Positions 1 to 9,877 of a stretch of 64,000 bases of DNA are shown here, piece after piece (the stretch's first letter is position 1; each line of letters starts with the position of its first letter). The notes under the pieces are model-generated. The model made no database searches, had not been told where the DNA came from, and worked only from the letters and a program-made list of their open reading frames with translations. The stretch is from Planctomycetaceae bacterium (lineage in GTDB: Bacteria; Planctomycetota; Planctomycetia; Pirellulales; Pirellulaceae). A program made the translations under genes and the position numbers. The stretch is taken from the NCBI GenBank assembly GCA_020638995.1, contig JACKHM010000002.1, forward strand, positions 2,232,001 through 2,296,000, given 5' to 3'.

Positions 1-2127
1 TTGGGCGAACCAAGTGAGGCCGCGGTCATTGTAGAACATGGCGTTCCTCGGGTCATATCGGATCGCCATCGAAAGGTCAGCGATGGCCGCATCGTACTCA
101 TGTTGAGCACGGTACGCCCGACCACGATTGTTGTAGCAAACAGCATTCTCCGGGGCGAGTTGGATCGCTCGGCTGAAGTCTGCGATCGCTTTGTCGTACT
201 CGCCTTTCTCAGCCCAGGTGTAACCGCGACCGTTGTGCGCGCCGGCATTGTCTGGCTCCAGTTGGATCACCTGGCCGTAGTCGGCGATGGCCTTGTCGAA
301 TTCACCTTGGTCGCACCAAGCGTCACCGCGATTGTGGAAAGCAATTGCGTATTTGGGATCAAGCTGGGTCGCCATGCTGTAGTCGGCGATTGCCCTGTCG
401 TACTCCCCTTTCTCAGCCCAGATGTAACCCCGGTCGTTGTACGCAATAACATTCTTTGGCTCCAGCCGAATCACTTGGCCGTAGTCGTCGATGGCTTTGT
501 CGAGTTCGCCCTGGTCGTACCAGACATCCCCGCGATTGTGAAACGCAAGTGCGAACTCGGAATCAATCCGGATCGCCATGTTGTAGTCAGCGATCGCCTT
601 GTCATAGTCACCTTGGTCGTACCAGGCATTGCCGCGGTGGTTGTAAAAGTCAGCTTTTTGGGGCGCCAGTTGAATCGCCTGGTCGTAATCAGCAATCGCT
701 TTCTCGTAGTCGTCCTTCGCGAGGTACACTGAGCCACGGTTCTTGTAGGCGAGTGCGTACTTGGAGTCCAACTTAATCGCCTCATTGAAGTCCGTGATCG
801 CCTCGTCATACGCTCCTTTCTCGGCCCACGTGTAACCGCGGTCGTTGAAGAATCTGGGGTCTGTTGGATCAATCCGCACGGCTTGGTCGTAGTCCGCGAT
901 CGCTTTGTCATCGTCGCCTTTGTCATGAAAAGCCACACCGCGACAGTAGTAGGCAAACGCGTATTTCGGGTCCAGCCGAATTGCCTCGTCGTAGTCCGCG
1001 ATCGCCTTGTCGAGGTCGCCTTTGTCGTGCCAAGCGAAGCCTCGGTTGGCGTAGGCCCAAGTGTATTCCGGATCGAGCCGGATTGCCTCGGTAAAGTCCT
1101 CAATCGCTTTGTCGTATTCTTCCTTATCATGCCAAACGAGACCTCGACCGTAATGAGCAAACGCGTTTTTCGGATCGAGTCGAATGGCATCATTGAAATC
1201 CTCAAAAGCGTTATCGGTCTCCTCCTTCTCGTACCATGCAGTTCCACGGTCGCTTTTGAATTGGGAGTTTTTTGGATCTAACTGGATCGCCTGGTTGTAG
1301 TCTGCAATCGCCTTGTCGTATTCGTCTTTGCAGGCCCACGCATAACCGCGGTCGTTGTAGTAAGAAGCCTCTTTCGAGTCGAGTTCGATCGCCCGGCTAT
1401 AGTCGGCTATGGCTTTGTCGTACTCGTCTTGGTCGAACCAAGCGTCACCACGGTTGTGCAATGCAACCGCATATTTTGGATCAAGCCGAATTGCCTCGTC
1501 GTAGTCTGCGATCGCTTTGTCATACTCGCCTTGATCGATCCACGTGTAGCCACGATTGTTGTAGTAGATGGACTCTGTCGGCTCCAGTTGGATAGCTTGA
1601 CTGTAATCGGCGATCGCTTTGCCGTATTCACCTTGTTCGTACCAGGCATCGCCCCGGTCGAAATAGGCATCTGCGTATTTTGGGTCGAGCCGTATCGCGG
1701 TCGCGAAATCGGCGTTCGCTTGGTCATATTCACCTTTGCCGACCCAAGCACGCCCGCGATCCTTGTAGAATACAGCGTTCCCCGAGGAAAGCCGTATCGC
1801 TTGGTTCAGATCGGCAAGTGCCTTATCGTACTCCTCTTTGGATATCCAGACGCGAGCCCGCTCGCCCCACGCATTGGGCGCGTTGGGAGCTAGACGCACT
1901 GCCTCGTCGAAATCTGCGATCGCCCGGTCGTATTCGCCCAATATGAATCGGCAGTCTCCGCGCAGCTCGTAGCTCGCATGCTGGTTTGGATTGAGCCGAA
2001 TGGCTTCGCCGAGGTCCTTCAGAGCAGATTGGAAGTCACCGTTTTCCGCCAAGACGCTGGCCCGACTCCAATAGCCTTGATCGTCCGCCGGATTTTTGTT
2101 GATGACACGCGTGAAGTACGCAACGCC
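1..2127 (-). repeat. 102-bp coding tandem repeat array (TPR units)
   Basis: The TPR-coding part is a tandem array with a 102-bp period (34 codons). Adjacent units alternate between an HNRGDxW-DQGE type and a YNDRGYxW-AEKGE type over much of the array, giving a 204-bp higher-order period. For example, similar blocks beginning ggctccag occur near 252 and 456. This suggests growth by duplication of two-unit blocks. Confidence 0.8.
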
Positions 2128-2388
2128 TTCGGATAACGGCACAACATTCTCGCTGTCCAGCCACCCGGGCCTACCAGCGCTGACCCACAACTGGTCGCCA
2201 TTGACCGCCTGCACGCGCATGACCCAGCCAGGGTAGGCAATGTCGGCGGTGCCGGATCGTGTGCCGCGAATCGGAGCCTCGTTGACCACGACCACTTTGT
2301 CACCCACCTCGTACGCCCACGACGTCGCGGAAAACATCAACCCAACCCAGGTGACGTGTACCACAAATGAGGAGATACGGTAACACAT
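1..2388 (-). CDS. Secreted SH3-like/TPR-repeat protein, 3' end beyond window
   Basis: The reading frame is open from ATG at 2388 to base 1 without a stop (796 codons), so the C-terminus is missing. An SD-like GAGGTG lies about 6 bases before the start. Residues 1-25 look like a signal peptide ending near SWA. Residues about 26-85 resemble a bacterial SH3-like domain (YEVGDKVVVVNEAPIRG, then GWLDSENVVP). From about residue 88 there are roughly twenty 34-residue tetratricopeptide repeats with the consensus YDKAIADYDEAIRLDPKYA. TPR arrays are protein-interaction scaffolds; the partner is unknown. The array is unusually regular at DNA level. Reading frames on the opposite strand here are by-products of the repeats. 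The TPR assignment is secure; the function is not known. Confidence 0.93.
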   Translation of the reverse strand, partial: MCYRISSFVVHVTWVGLMFSATSWAYEVGDKVVVVNEAPIRGTRSGTADIAYPGWVMRVQAVNGDQLWVSAGRPGWLDSENVVPLSEGVAYFTRVINKNPADDQGYWSRASVLAENGDFQSALKDLGEAIRLNPNQHASYELRGDCRFILGEYDRAIADFDEAVRLAPNAPNAWGERARVWISKEEYDKALADLNQAIRLSSGNAVFYKDRGRAWVGKGEYDQANADFATAIRLDPKYADAYFDRGDAWYEQGEYGKAIADYSQAIQLEPTESIYYNNRGYTWIDQGEYDKAIADYDEAIRLDPKYAVALHNRGDAWFDQDEYDKAIADYSRAIELDSKEASYYNDRGYAWACKDEYDKAIADYNQAIQLDPKNSQFKSDRGTAWYEKEETDNAFEDFNDAIRLDPKNAFAHYGRGLVWHDKEEYDKAIEDFTEAIRLDPEYTWAYANRGFAWHDKGDLDKAIADYDEAIRLDPKYAFAYYCRGVAFHDKGDDDKAIADYDQAVRIDPTDPRFFNDRGYTWAEKGAYDEAITDFNEAIKLDSKYALAYKNRGSVYLAKDDYEKAIADYDQAIQLAPQKADFYNHRGNAWYDQGDYDKAIADYNMAIRIDSEFALAFHNRGDVWYDQGELDKAIDDYGQVIRLEPKNVIAYNDRGYIWAEKGEYDRAIADYSMATQLDPKYAIAFHNRGDAWCDQGEFDKAIADYGQVIQLEPDNAGAHNGRGYTWAEKGEYDKAIADFSRAIQLAPENAVCYNNRGRAYRAQHEYDAAIADLSMAIRYDPRNAMFYNDRGLTWFAQ

Positions 2389-2894
2389 GGTTGCACCTCG
2401 TTGAACCAGCTACCGATTCATTCAACACCAGCCGTGAAGCACCTTTGAGGTCACCAACACACCAGTGAGCAAACCCGATGCCATACACGTCAATGCCTGA
2501 GGCCAGCCAGAGCAAGTCTAATATCGTGGTCACGCAACAAGATCTGGATGGCGATTTTCGTTCACAATGCGTCCCGTCTGGCGTCACTAACCCGCGCCGC
2601 AGTAACAACTCGTCTCATGTGTAGTGCGGTCCTCGTCACACTGGTAGCAGACTTTACGGCTTCGCTTACTGATGCCTCCGCAAGTGGTCGAATGCCCCTG
2701 AGGTAAAGAGTAACCTCCGCACACCGCCACCATCTATTTCACAGACGACTCACGAAATTCATAACCGTGATCAAAACTCGCATTCATGACTGATCGCGGC
2801 AAACATGACAATCCCTGTCGTTGGGGCACATCAATCACTAGAGTTTACTTCGTAATGTCGCAACACGAGAAAAACCTATATACGAAGCTGACGC
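2389..2894. other. Divergent intergenic region
   Basis: This 506-base gap separates the minus-strand TPR gene from plus-strand lepA and must hold both promoters. No convincing -35/-10 pair, RNA gene or small ORF was identified. A 102-codon minus-strand ORF at 2300-2608 overlaps the TPR start and has no recognisable features. Confidence 0.5.
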
Positions 2895-4691
2895 ATGAAA
2901 CATATCCGGAACTTTTGCATCATCGCCCACATTGACCACGGCAAGTCAACGCTCGCGGATCGACTGATCCAATCTTGTGGTGGCGTGACACAGCGTGAGT
3001 TCCACGACCAGGTTCTCGACTCAATGGATATCGAGCGTGAGCGAGGCATTACGATCAAGAGCAATACAATTTCGCTCAACTACCGGGCAACAGACGGCGA
3101 GGACTACCTCTTGAATTTGATCGACACACCAGGCCACGTTGATTTTTCACACGAAGTGCGGCGATCGCTGATGGCGTGCGAGGGTGCCTTGATTGTCGTT
3201 GACGCGTCTCAAGGAGTCGAAGCGCAGACCGTTGCTAATCTCTATCTGGCGATGGAATATGATCTGCAACTCTTGCCGGTAATCAACAAGATCGACTTGC
3301 CTTCGGCCGATGTTGATCGTGCGCGCGAAGCCATCGATGGTGAGTTGGGACTGGATCCGTTCGCGGCGATTCCTGTATCTGCGAAAACTGGATTGGGGAT
3401 CGATAAAGTACTCGAAGGAATCGTCGAACATCTGCCGAGCCCCAGGGGCGCTGCGGACGCGCCCTTGAAAGCACTGGTCTTCGACGCCTATTTCGACAAG
3501 TATCGCGGAGTAATCCTGCAATGCCGAGTGCTGGAGGGCACGTTGAAGCCTCGTGACACGATTCTCTTCATGCATGGAGGACGCGACTATAAGGTCGACG
3601 AACTCGGGTACAACCAACTGAAACTCAACCCCCGAGAAGAACTCAGCGCCGGCGAGGTCGGCTATGTTGTCGCGGGCGTGAAAAGCGTGCAGGACATTGA
3701 GATCGGCGACACGATAACTCATCTGGATCATCCCGCCGCCGAACCAATTCCCGGCTACCAAAAAGCGAAGCAGGTTGTCTTCTCATCGATCTATCCAATG
3801 AACACAGACGAGTATGCGGACCTGACCAAGGCGTTGGAAAAACTCGCCATTAACGATGCCGCTCTGACCTTTGAAAAAGACAGTTCAGCGGCCTTAGGTT
3901 TTGGATTTCGGTGTGGATTTCTCGGCCTGCTGCATCTCGACGTAATTCAAGAGCGATTACAACGTGAGTTCGATATCGGGCTAGTTATCTCGGCACCGTC
4001 CGTCAAGTATCAATTGCACTTGAAAGACGGCGAGAAGATGGAAGTAGACAATCCGACTTACTGGCCCGATCCTTCGACCATCGACTCGGTTAGCGAACCT
4101 TACATCAAGGCTTCGATTCTTACACCAGAAGAGTTTGTCGGACCGGTCATGGAACTGTGTCGCGAGCATCGATCGGACCACCAGTCGATGAACTATCTCT
4201 CCGCCGGACGAGTTGAAGTGACCAGTGAGATGCCGCTCGGCGAAGTGCTATTCGATTTCTACGGCAAGCTGAAAATGATCACGAGAGGCTACGGATCGTT
4301 CGATTATGTTCAAACCGAGTATCGCAAGACCGACATTGTGAAAGTGGACATACTCGTGAATAAAGAACCCGTCGACGCACTGTCGTACCTGGTACATCGA
4401 GACAAGTCGCGGGCCCGGGCGCTGCACTATTGCGAGCAACTGGCCGAAGCGATTCCGCGTCATCAGTTCAAAATTCCTGTCCAAGGTGCGATTGGCGGCA
4501 CGATTATTGCGAGAGCCACAATCCAGGCTTATCGGAAGGACGTGACGGCAAAGTTGTATGGCGGCGATGTAACTCGCAAGAAGAAACTGCTCGAAAAGCA
4601 AAAGAAGGGCAAGGCAAAAATGAAGCAGTTCGGTCAAGTCAACATTCCGCAAAAAGCGTTTATTTCCGTGCTTCGAGCGGACAAAGACTGA
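2895..4691 (+). CDS. lepA: Elongation factor 4 (LepA) GTPase
   Basis: A 598-residue translational GTPase of normal LepA length. The N-terminal G domain shows the P-loop AHIDHGKST (residues about 10-18), DTPGHVDF and the NKID specificity motif. It is followed by EF-G-like domains and the LepA-specific C-terminal domain ending in a basic stretch rich in KKK and QKKGKAKMKQFGQVNIPQKAF. LepA acts on the ribosome during translation or assembly, and in many bacteria it lies beside lepB. Here it stands alone, with a divergent TPR gene upstream and a convergent response regulator downstream. The start ATG gives the canonical MKHIRNFCIIAHIDHGKS. Confidence 0.98.
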   Translation: MKHIRNFCIIAHIDHGKSTLADRLIQSCGGVTQREFHDQVLDSMDIERERGITIKSNTISLNYRATDGEDYLLNLIDTPGHVDFSHEVRRSLMACEGALIVVDASQGVEAQTVANLYLAMEYDLQLLPVINKIDLPSADVDRAREAIDGELGLDPFAAIPVSAKTGLGIDKVLEGIVEHLPSPRGAADAPLKALVFDAYFDKYRGVILQCRVLEGTLKPRDTILFMHGGRDYKVDELGYNQLKLNPREELSAGEVGYVVAGVKSVQDIEIGDTITHLDHPAAEPIPGYQKAKQVVFSSIYPMNTDEYADLTKALEKLAINDAALTFEKDSSAALGFGFRCGFLGLLHLDVIQERLQREFDIGLVISAPSVKYQLHLKDGEKMEVDNPTYWPDPSTIDSVSEPYIKASILTPEEFVGPVMELCREHRSDHQSMNYLSAGRVEVTSEMPLGEVLFDFYGKLKMITRGYGSFDYVQTEYRKTDIVKVDILVNKEPVDALSYLVHRDKSRARALHYCEQLAEAIPRHQFKIPVQGAIGGTIIARATIQAYRKDVTAKLYGGDVTRKKKLLEKQKKGKAKMKQFGQVNIPQKAFISVLRADKD

Positions 4692-4785
4692 GCGTATGCG
4701 GTCTCGTCACTATCGCATTTCCCCAAACGGCAAGATTTGATCACTTTGGGGCGAGTGATGAACTCAGACCATCTTGTAACGACGA

Positions 4786-5223
4786 CTAGCAGTCCGACTT
4801 TGGTGGAAAGTGAACCGAAACTTGGAATTGCTCTAGCAACTGGATGACGTTCAAGAACTCGCCGCCGGCGTCATATTTTGAAAGATATCCGGCCACCTGC
4901 TTGTCGTAGGCAGCGGTCTTGTCTCGATCGTCCTCAGAGGTCGTCAGGACAAACACGATGCTTCGCTTAAGCACGCTGTCGTCGCGAATCTCGTGGAGGA
5001 ACTCCAAGCCGCCCATTCTTGGCATATTCAAATCCAGCAAGACAACGTATGGCTGGTGCAGTTGTTGCTTACCATTCGCTCCTCGCAAAATGTCGAGTGC
5101 TTCAAGCCCGTCGTGGGCTACATAAATCGGGTTGGAAATCTTACGTGCGCGAAACGCCCGCTCAACTGCCTTGATGTCTACGCTGTTGTCTTCGACAAGC
5201 AGGATTTTGATCGGTTCATCCAT
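4786..5223 (-). CDS. Single-domain response regulator (Rcp1/CheY-like)
   Basis: A 145-residue stand-alone receiver domain. The acidic pair is in LLVEDNSVD (residues 8-16), the phospho-acceptor is D64 in VVLLDLNMPRMGG, and the switch Thr and Lys lie in VLTTSEDD and AGYLSKYD. There is no output domain. The loop arrangement resembles Rcp1-type regulators that partner with phytochrome or multi-PAS kinases. It starts 9 bases after the stop of the histidine kinase at 5233-7965, so the two are almost certainly co-transcribed and are likely a cognate pair. The output target is unknown. Confidence 0.95.
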   Translation of the reverse strand: MDEPIKILLVEDNSVDIKAVERAFRARKISNPIYVAHDGLEALDILRGANGKQQLHQPYVVLLDLNMPRMGGLEFLHEIRDDSVLKRSIVFVLTTSEDDRDKTAAYDKQVAGYLSKYDAGGEFLNVIQLLEQFQVSVHFPPKSDC

Positions 5224-5232
5224 CGGGCGTAC

Positions 5233-7965
5233 TTACTTGCCACTGGGAGTGTTACAAAATGTATGGTCGTTCGGCCAGGTAAAAGCAAAGGTAGCCCCAT
5301 GACCGACCGTGGAGGTCAGTCTGACTTGTCCACCATACGTCTCAACAGTCTTTTTAACAATCGCCAAACCAATTCCGCTCGTATCCAACTCGTCTCGTCG
5401 CTTTAGCGTTTGGAAAATTTGAAAGACTTTTTCGTGAAATTGCGGATCGATCCCAGGTCCATCGTCTCGCACGAGAAATTCGACGACACCATTTCGCTGA
5501 GTCGCCCGGACCTCAATCTGACCATCCTGCCGGTCGTGATGTTTCACGGCATTGTCCAATAGATTCATAAAAACCTTTCGGACGGCGGTTCGAGGTAGCC
5601 GGATGTGTGGCATGTCCGCCTGTACGTCTACGCGAAAAGTTTTAGGCAGTTCAATCAACTCGACGACCTCCGCCACCACGTCGTTAGGGTTAACATCCTC
5701 CGGATCGCTCTCAACGCGGCCAACACGTGAGAACTGGAGTAAGTCATTCAACAGACGGTTCATAAGTTCGACGCGTTGACGAAGCAACAACAAGTCGGAT
5801 CGCGACGACTCTGGTAGCACATCCCCAGCATCTTCGAGGATCCACTGTGTCAAACTGTCAATGTTTCGCAATGGGCTTCGCAAATCGTGCGAAGCAATAT
5901 AGGCAAAGTGTTCCAACTCGGCGTTGCTTCGCTCAAGGTCGAGGTTGATCCGCCCCAACTCTTGCTCGTGGAGTTTCAGCTGAGTGACATCGCGCGCGAC
6001 TCCAAACAATCCGACAATCTCGTGGTTCTTACCATACAGCGGCATCTTCGTTACCAACACCCAGCGATCCGTGCCGTTAGGCGACTTCGGATTCTCCTCC
6101 TTGTTGATCAACGGCTGCCCTGTTTCCATCAACCGCTGCTCGTCGGCAAAAGTATCCTCCCAAAAGTCTCCCTCCCAGACATCCGCGTCGGTCTTACCGA
6201 TCAGTTCTGCGGGATCGTTGGCGCCGACATCGCGCGCCATTGTTCGATTCACCCGAATGAAACGACTCTCCCGGTCCTTAAAGAAGATCGGATCGGGGAT
6301 ATTCTCGACAAGCGAGTTGAGGAGGAATTGCTCTTGCGCCAGTTGGGCGTTTGTATCGCTCAGTTCCTCCGCGAGTCGTCTTTGTTCCGTGATATCGACG
6401 TGAACACCGACGATGCGTCGGGGCTCACCCGCCTCGTTCCATTCGGCCTTACCCTGGGAAAGTATCCAACGATACGAACCGTCTTTGTGTCGCATCCGAA
6501 ACGTCGAAGCGTAGGTATCGCACTTTCTTGCCAAGTAGTCTGTGACAAGGGCCACCGCACGATCGCGATCGTCTTCGTGAAGCCGCTTTTCCCATTCTGT
6601 ATAGTCGGCCCACGGTTCGTCCGGATCATGACCGAGCTGAAGCTTCATTTGCGGCGAGTAGTAAACATCACCTGTCTCGACATTCCAGTCCCAAAGACCG
6701 ACGTTCGCTCCCTCCAGTACCTGATCCAGACGCCGCTCTATCTGCCGCAGCGTTTGGCCGGCAATGTGCAATTCCTGGATGTCGCGAATCGATCCAGCCA
6801 TGCGCAAGGCTTTGCCTTCATGATCGCGAATGCAGGCTCCGCGAGCCCGGAACCAACGCCAGAGTCCAGCCTTCGTACGCAAACGATACTCAACGTCGAA
6901 TGGTTGATCCTGTTCGATGTGCAAATCTACCGCAGCCCACGTTCGACGGTGATCCTCGGGGTGCAAATGGTCATTGAAAGTGTCCAGCCGAGGAGGGAAC
7001 GCGTCTTCGTCATCGCCACGATATCCCAACAGCTCACGCATTCGCGGTGAATACCAAACATTGTTCGAGGCAAGGTCCCAGTCCCAGAGTCCATCGGCTG
7101 TGCCGCGCACCGCCAATTGATATCGTTCCTCACTTTCGAGCAGCTTTCGTACTCCGTCTTCAACATTTGCATACAACTGATAGGTACTGATCACGATACC
7201 GATAAGCACGCAGGCGTAGCTGCCGATCTTTAGAAGATGCGCAACATCGAACATCACCTCGAAAGGCTGAAACGACCGCGTCATTGCAACGGCTTGGCAG
7301 AGAACGCTCACAATCAACGCCAAGACGAGCCAATGCGCAAACACATCGCGGCGCCAGGTTCCAGAATGCAGGTAGCCGCACAGCGCACCAAAGAAAACAA
7401 TCGCAATCAGCAGTTCTTCCGGGCGACCAATCAGTGCCCCCATCGCTTGCGGCTGATGCATCGGTACAAAGGCGAAAAACAGAAAGGTAGTCACACTAAG
7501 TAGTGTCACAATTGCATACACACGGCTCGCTCGCACGTGCCACGCCGGCGTTTGCTGCGACGACCACCAACTGACTACCATGAGCGTCGCCAGGAACGTC
7601 CGTCCCGTCATCCAACTCCACGGAATTAGCGATTCGGGCGGAGAAGGATAGTAATCACGAAAGCTCGTACTTGTAACGAGTGCGTGATAACCGTCGAGCA
7701 ATGCGGTCGCAAAAAAACCGGTGCCTATGAACAGGAATTTTGCGTCTTCTTTCGAGTAGTAACGGAACGGGGCCATCGCCGCCACGACGAGCGCGAGCGT
7801 TGTCGCGACGACTTCCATCACGGTGTGCAATTCGGCAGAGCCTCGCCAACTTGTAAACTGCAAAGCGATACAAGCGGGAGCAATCACCAGAACAACGAGT
7901 CCGTAAGTCCACAGACGTCGCTTTGCGACCTGAGACTCGGATAGTAACTCTCGTCTGTGGCTCAT
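5233..7965 (-). CDS. Membrane multi-PAS sensor histidine kinase
   Basis: The N-terminus carries about eight hydrophobic segments resembling a MASE-type integral membrane sensor. Three PAS/PAC domains follow; two have the WDWD/WDWN...YSPRM pattern typical of PAS_3 folds. Next come the HisKA H-box HFAYIASHDLRSPL and a HATPase domain with NLLDNAVKHH, DDGPGID and SGIGLAIVKK. There is no attached receiver, which fits with the separate regulator just downstream. The frame can also start at TTG 8019, directly abutting the stop of the upstream phosphatase (928 residues, with the phospho-His near 711 in that numbering). ATG 7965 gives 910 residues and is preferred because the first 18 residues are hydrophilic and unremarkable. 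The ligand or light response is unknown. Confidence 0.93.
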   Translation of the reverse strand: MSHRRELLSESQVAKRRLWTYGLVVLVIAPACIALQFTSWRGSAELHTVMEVVATTLALVVAAMAPFRYYSKEDAKFLFIGTGFFATALLDGYHALVTSTSFRDYYPSPPESLIPWSWMTGRTFLATLMVVSWWSSQQTPAWHVRASRVYAIVTLLSVTTFLFFAFVPMHQPQAMGALIGRPEELLIAIVFFGALCGYLHSGTWRRDVFAHWLVLALIVSVLCQAVAMTRSFQPFEVMFDVAHLLKIGSYACVLIGIVISTYQLYANVEDGVRKLLESEERYQLAVRGTADGLWDWDLASNNVWYSPRMRELLGYRGDDEDAFPPRLDTFNDHLHPEDHRRTWAAVDLHIEQDQPFDVEYRLRTKAGLWRWFRARGACIRDHEGKALRMAGSIRDIQELHIAGQTLRQIERRLDQVLEGANVGLWDWNVETGDVYYSPQMKLQLGHDPDEPWADYTEWEKRLHEDDRDRAVALVTDYLARKCDTYASTFRMRHKDGSYRWILSQGKAEWNEAGEPRRIVGVHVDITEQRRLAEELSDTNAQLAQEQFLLNSLVENIPDPIFFKDRESRFIRVNRTMARDVGANDPAELIGKTDADVWEGDFWEDTFADEQRLMETGQPLINKEENPKSPNGTDRWVLVTKMPLYGKNHEIVGLFGVARDVTQLKLHEQELGRINLDLERSNAELEHFAYIASHDLRSPLRNIDSLTQWILEDAGDVLPESSRSDLLLLRQRVELMNRLLNDLLQFSRVGRVESDPEDVNPNDVVAEVVELIELPKTFRVDVQADMPHIRLPRTAVRKVFMNLLDNAVKHHDRQDGQIEVRATQRNGVVEFLVRDDGPGIDPQFHEKVFQIFQTLKRRDELDTSGIGLAIVKKTVETYGGQVRLTSTVGHGATFAFTWPNDHTFCNTPSGK

Positions 7966-8019
7966 AAGACCATTCTGCTCCCGATGATCGTTGGGAGCGA
8001 CAGTTGTGCGTGAAGTCAA

Positions 8020-9180
8020 TTATCCAGGCAACCGTTTGGCAACAACTACGGTCATGTCATCCTCTGGTGGATCCGGCAAGGCAAATTCCCGAGCAGCGTC
8101 AATGATTTGGCGAGCTAACTCTGCCGAAGACAGATGTTGGTGATCTCGGACTAAACTCAATAACCGATCCTCTCCGTAAAGGCGATCATGTGCGTCACGG
8201 GGATGCGACTCGGTGATTCCGTCTGTGAACAACAGCAATGTTTCCCCGGGTGCAAGCCTGTCGACCAATGCATTTGTAACGTCGAATTCTGGAACTACAT
8301 TCAGTGGCGGAAAGCTTGGCGGAAGTGCGTCGCGAACTTCCCCCCTCGAGTTCAGCACAACACCAGAGTGTCCGGCACCGCAAAAATGGAAGCTCCCGCT
8401 CTCGGCCTCCAGTCTTACCAGAAACAAAGTCATGAACATATTTACATTCAGGTCGCGAACGGCGATCTGATTGAGCAGCCGCATGATCTCTCCGACTTCC
8501 AAGTAAACGGTCGTCAGAGTCCGCAAGATAGCGCGCACGTCCGACATAACCATTGCAGGCCCCAGACCATGGCCGCTGGCATCTCCGATGGCCATGCCGA
8601 AGTACTTCTTCCCAATCTGGAAATAGTCAAAGTAATCGCCACCGGTTGCTTCGGCCGGTACGCACAGCCCCGCAATGTCGTATCCTGGGAGATCGGGTGA
8701 CGATTTCGGGAACTTTGCTTGTTGAACTCGCCCCCCTATTCCCAGCTGTTGACGCGCATCTCGCAACGCCCGTTCATCGTTCGTGTGGCGGACACGTTGG
8801 ATGGAATAATGCACCGAACGCACGACCGTCTCTGCATCGAAATGCTCCTTGACGAGATAGTCCTGCGCGCCTTCTCGTACGGCGGCCAGCGCGAGATCGG
8901 TGTCTTCCATGCCGGTGAAGACAATGATTGGAATCTCTCGATGAATCTCGTGGATAGCGCGAATCGTGTCGACTCCGCCCAAGCTGTCCGGCAGCATCAA
9001 GTCGAGCAAAATCGCATCGAACATGTTGTCGTTACGGAGTGCCACTAAAGCACTCGCAAGATCTTCCACATGATGCAGTTTGAAGTTCGTATGGGCAGAG
9101 CGGGCCAAAGACCTGTCGATCATTCGTGCGTCGACCGGATTATCCTCGACAAACAATACGTTCGTGTGGGTCGACTGCAT
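8020..9180 (-). CDS. Receiver-PP2C (RsbU/SpoIIE-type) phosphatase response regulator
   Basis: From ATG 9180 the protein is 386 residues. A receiver domain with VLFVEDNPVD and phospho-acceptor D60 (AILLDLMLPDS) is followed by a short linker and a PPM/SpoIIE serine phosphatase domain with GGDYFDYF, the metal-binding GDASGHG and the C-terminal LLLFTDGITE and DDMTVVV motifs. Such proteins usually dephosphorylate anti-anti-sigma factors, linking two-component signalling to partner switching; no STAS or RsbW-like gene is present here. The frame extends to TTG 9312, but the extra 44 residues have no domain character. It is the first gene of a minus-strand operon with the kinase and Rcp1-like regulator. 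Confidence 0.92.
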   Translation of the reverse strand: MQSTHTNVLFVEDNPVDARMIDRSLARSAHTNFKLHHVEDLASALVALRNDNMFDAILLDLMLPDSLGGVDTIRAIHEIHREIPIIVFTGMEDTDLALAAVREGAQDYLVKEHFDAETVVRSVHYSIQRVRHTNDERALRDARQQLGIGGRVQQAKFPKSSPDLPGYDIAGLCVPAEATGGDYFDYFQIGKKYFGMAIGDASGHGLGPAMVMSDVRAILRTLTTVYLEVGEIMRLLNQIAVRDLNVNMFMTLFLVRLEAESGSFHFCGAGHSGVVLNSRGEVRDALPPSFPPLNVVPEFDVTNALVDRLAPGETLLLFTDGITESHPRDAHDRLYGEDRLLSLVRDHQHLSSAELARQIIDAAREFALPDPPEDDMTVVVAKRLPG

Positions 9181-9410
9181 ATGTTTCGAAACACTTTGGG
9201 AAGAGGTCGCTGGAGTTGCCTTGAGGATCACCCTCACACCAGCCTCCCTAGTATTAGGTATAAATAAGTCATTTACAAGGCGTGAGAGTCGTCGGTTTCC
9301 ACGATTCCTCAACCAGCAGCAGTTCTGGACCAGCCATCTGGACCACAGGCCGATGATAGGGCAGGATGGTCGGAAACTTTGTCCCGACCTCTGACACAGG
9401 TTCGAACTCC

Positions 9411-9854
9411 ATGCGCGGTTCTTTCACACTTGCAGCACTCGCCACACTGTTGTCGCTCGGCTGTTCGGATGGCAATCCTACAACCTATGAAGTGCGAGGA
9501 TCGATTCGCTTTCCGGATGGTATGCCGTTGACGGAAGGCATGATCGAGTTCGAAGCGCTGGACCAAGAAATGCCCATCATGGCAACGAGCGAAATTGACG
9601 AGAATGGGATGTTTGAATTGGGCACATTCGCTTTGGATGATGGCGCCGTAGCAGGTCGTCATCGAGCGGTCATTATCTCCAGCCACGAAATCGGAACAGG
9701 CGCAGAGAGACCAGGTCTGATCGAGCCGTCCAAGCTACACCCTCGTTTCAGCAACTACGGAACATCAGGATTAGAGTTTGAAGTTAAGCCTGGCAAGAAC
9801 GAATTCACAATTCCCGTCGAATACGCACCAAAGCCTCGCGGCTCTCGGTCCTGA
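9411..9854 (+). CDS. Small lipoprotein with carboxypeptidase-regulatory/transthyretin-like fold
   Basis: A 147-residue protein beginning MRGSFTLAALATLLSLGCSDG. The hydrophobic leader and LSLGC form a lipobox, predicting lipidation at Cys18. The rest (YEVRGSIRFPDGMPLTEGMIEF, then a C-terminal EFEVKPGKNEFTIPV) has the pattern of the small beta-sandwich lipoproteins very common in planctomycetes. The frame starts upstream at 9366, but the leader places the start at 9411. These lipoproteins often neighbour DUF1559 genes, as here (the convergent gene at 9878-10840). Function unknown. Confidence 0.85.
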   Translation: MRGSFTLAALATLLSLGCSDGNPTTYEVRGSIRFPDGMPLTEGMIEFEALDQEMPIMATSEIDENGMFELGTFALDDGAVAGRHRAVIISSHEIGTGAERPGLIEPSKLHPRFSNYGTSGLEFEVKPGKNEFTIPVEYAPKPRGSRS

Positions 9855-9877
9855 TTGCGCTTTCGCCGACCGGGCTA

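Noticed and set aside
1..2127. Long open frames on both strands within the TPR array, e.g. 471-1247 and 883-1281
   Set aside because: They are by-products of the repeated codons; the true frame is the minus-strand TPR gene.
2300..2608. Minus-strand frame overlapping the start of the TPR gene
   Set aside because: Conflicts with the SD-supported start and has no domain features.
5887..7050. A 387-codon plus-strand frame inside the histidine kinase gene
   Set aside because: It lies opposite a gene with clear PAS and kinase motifs and shows no domain of its own.
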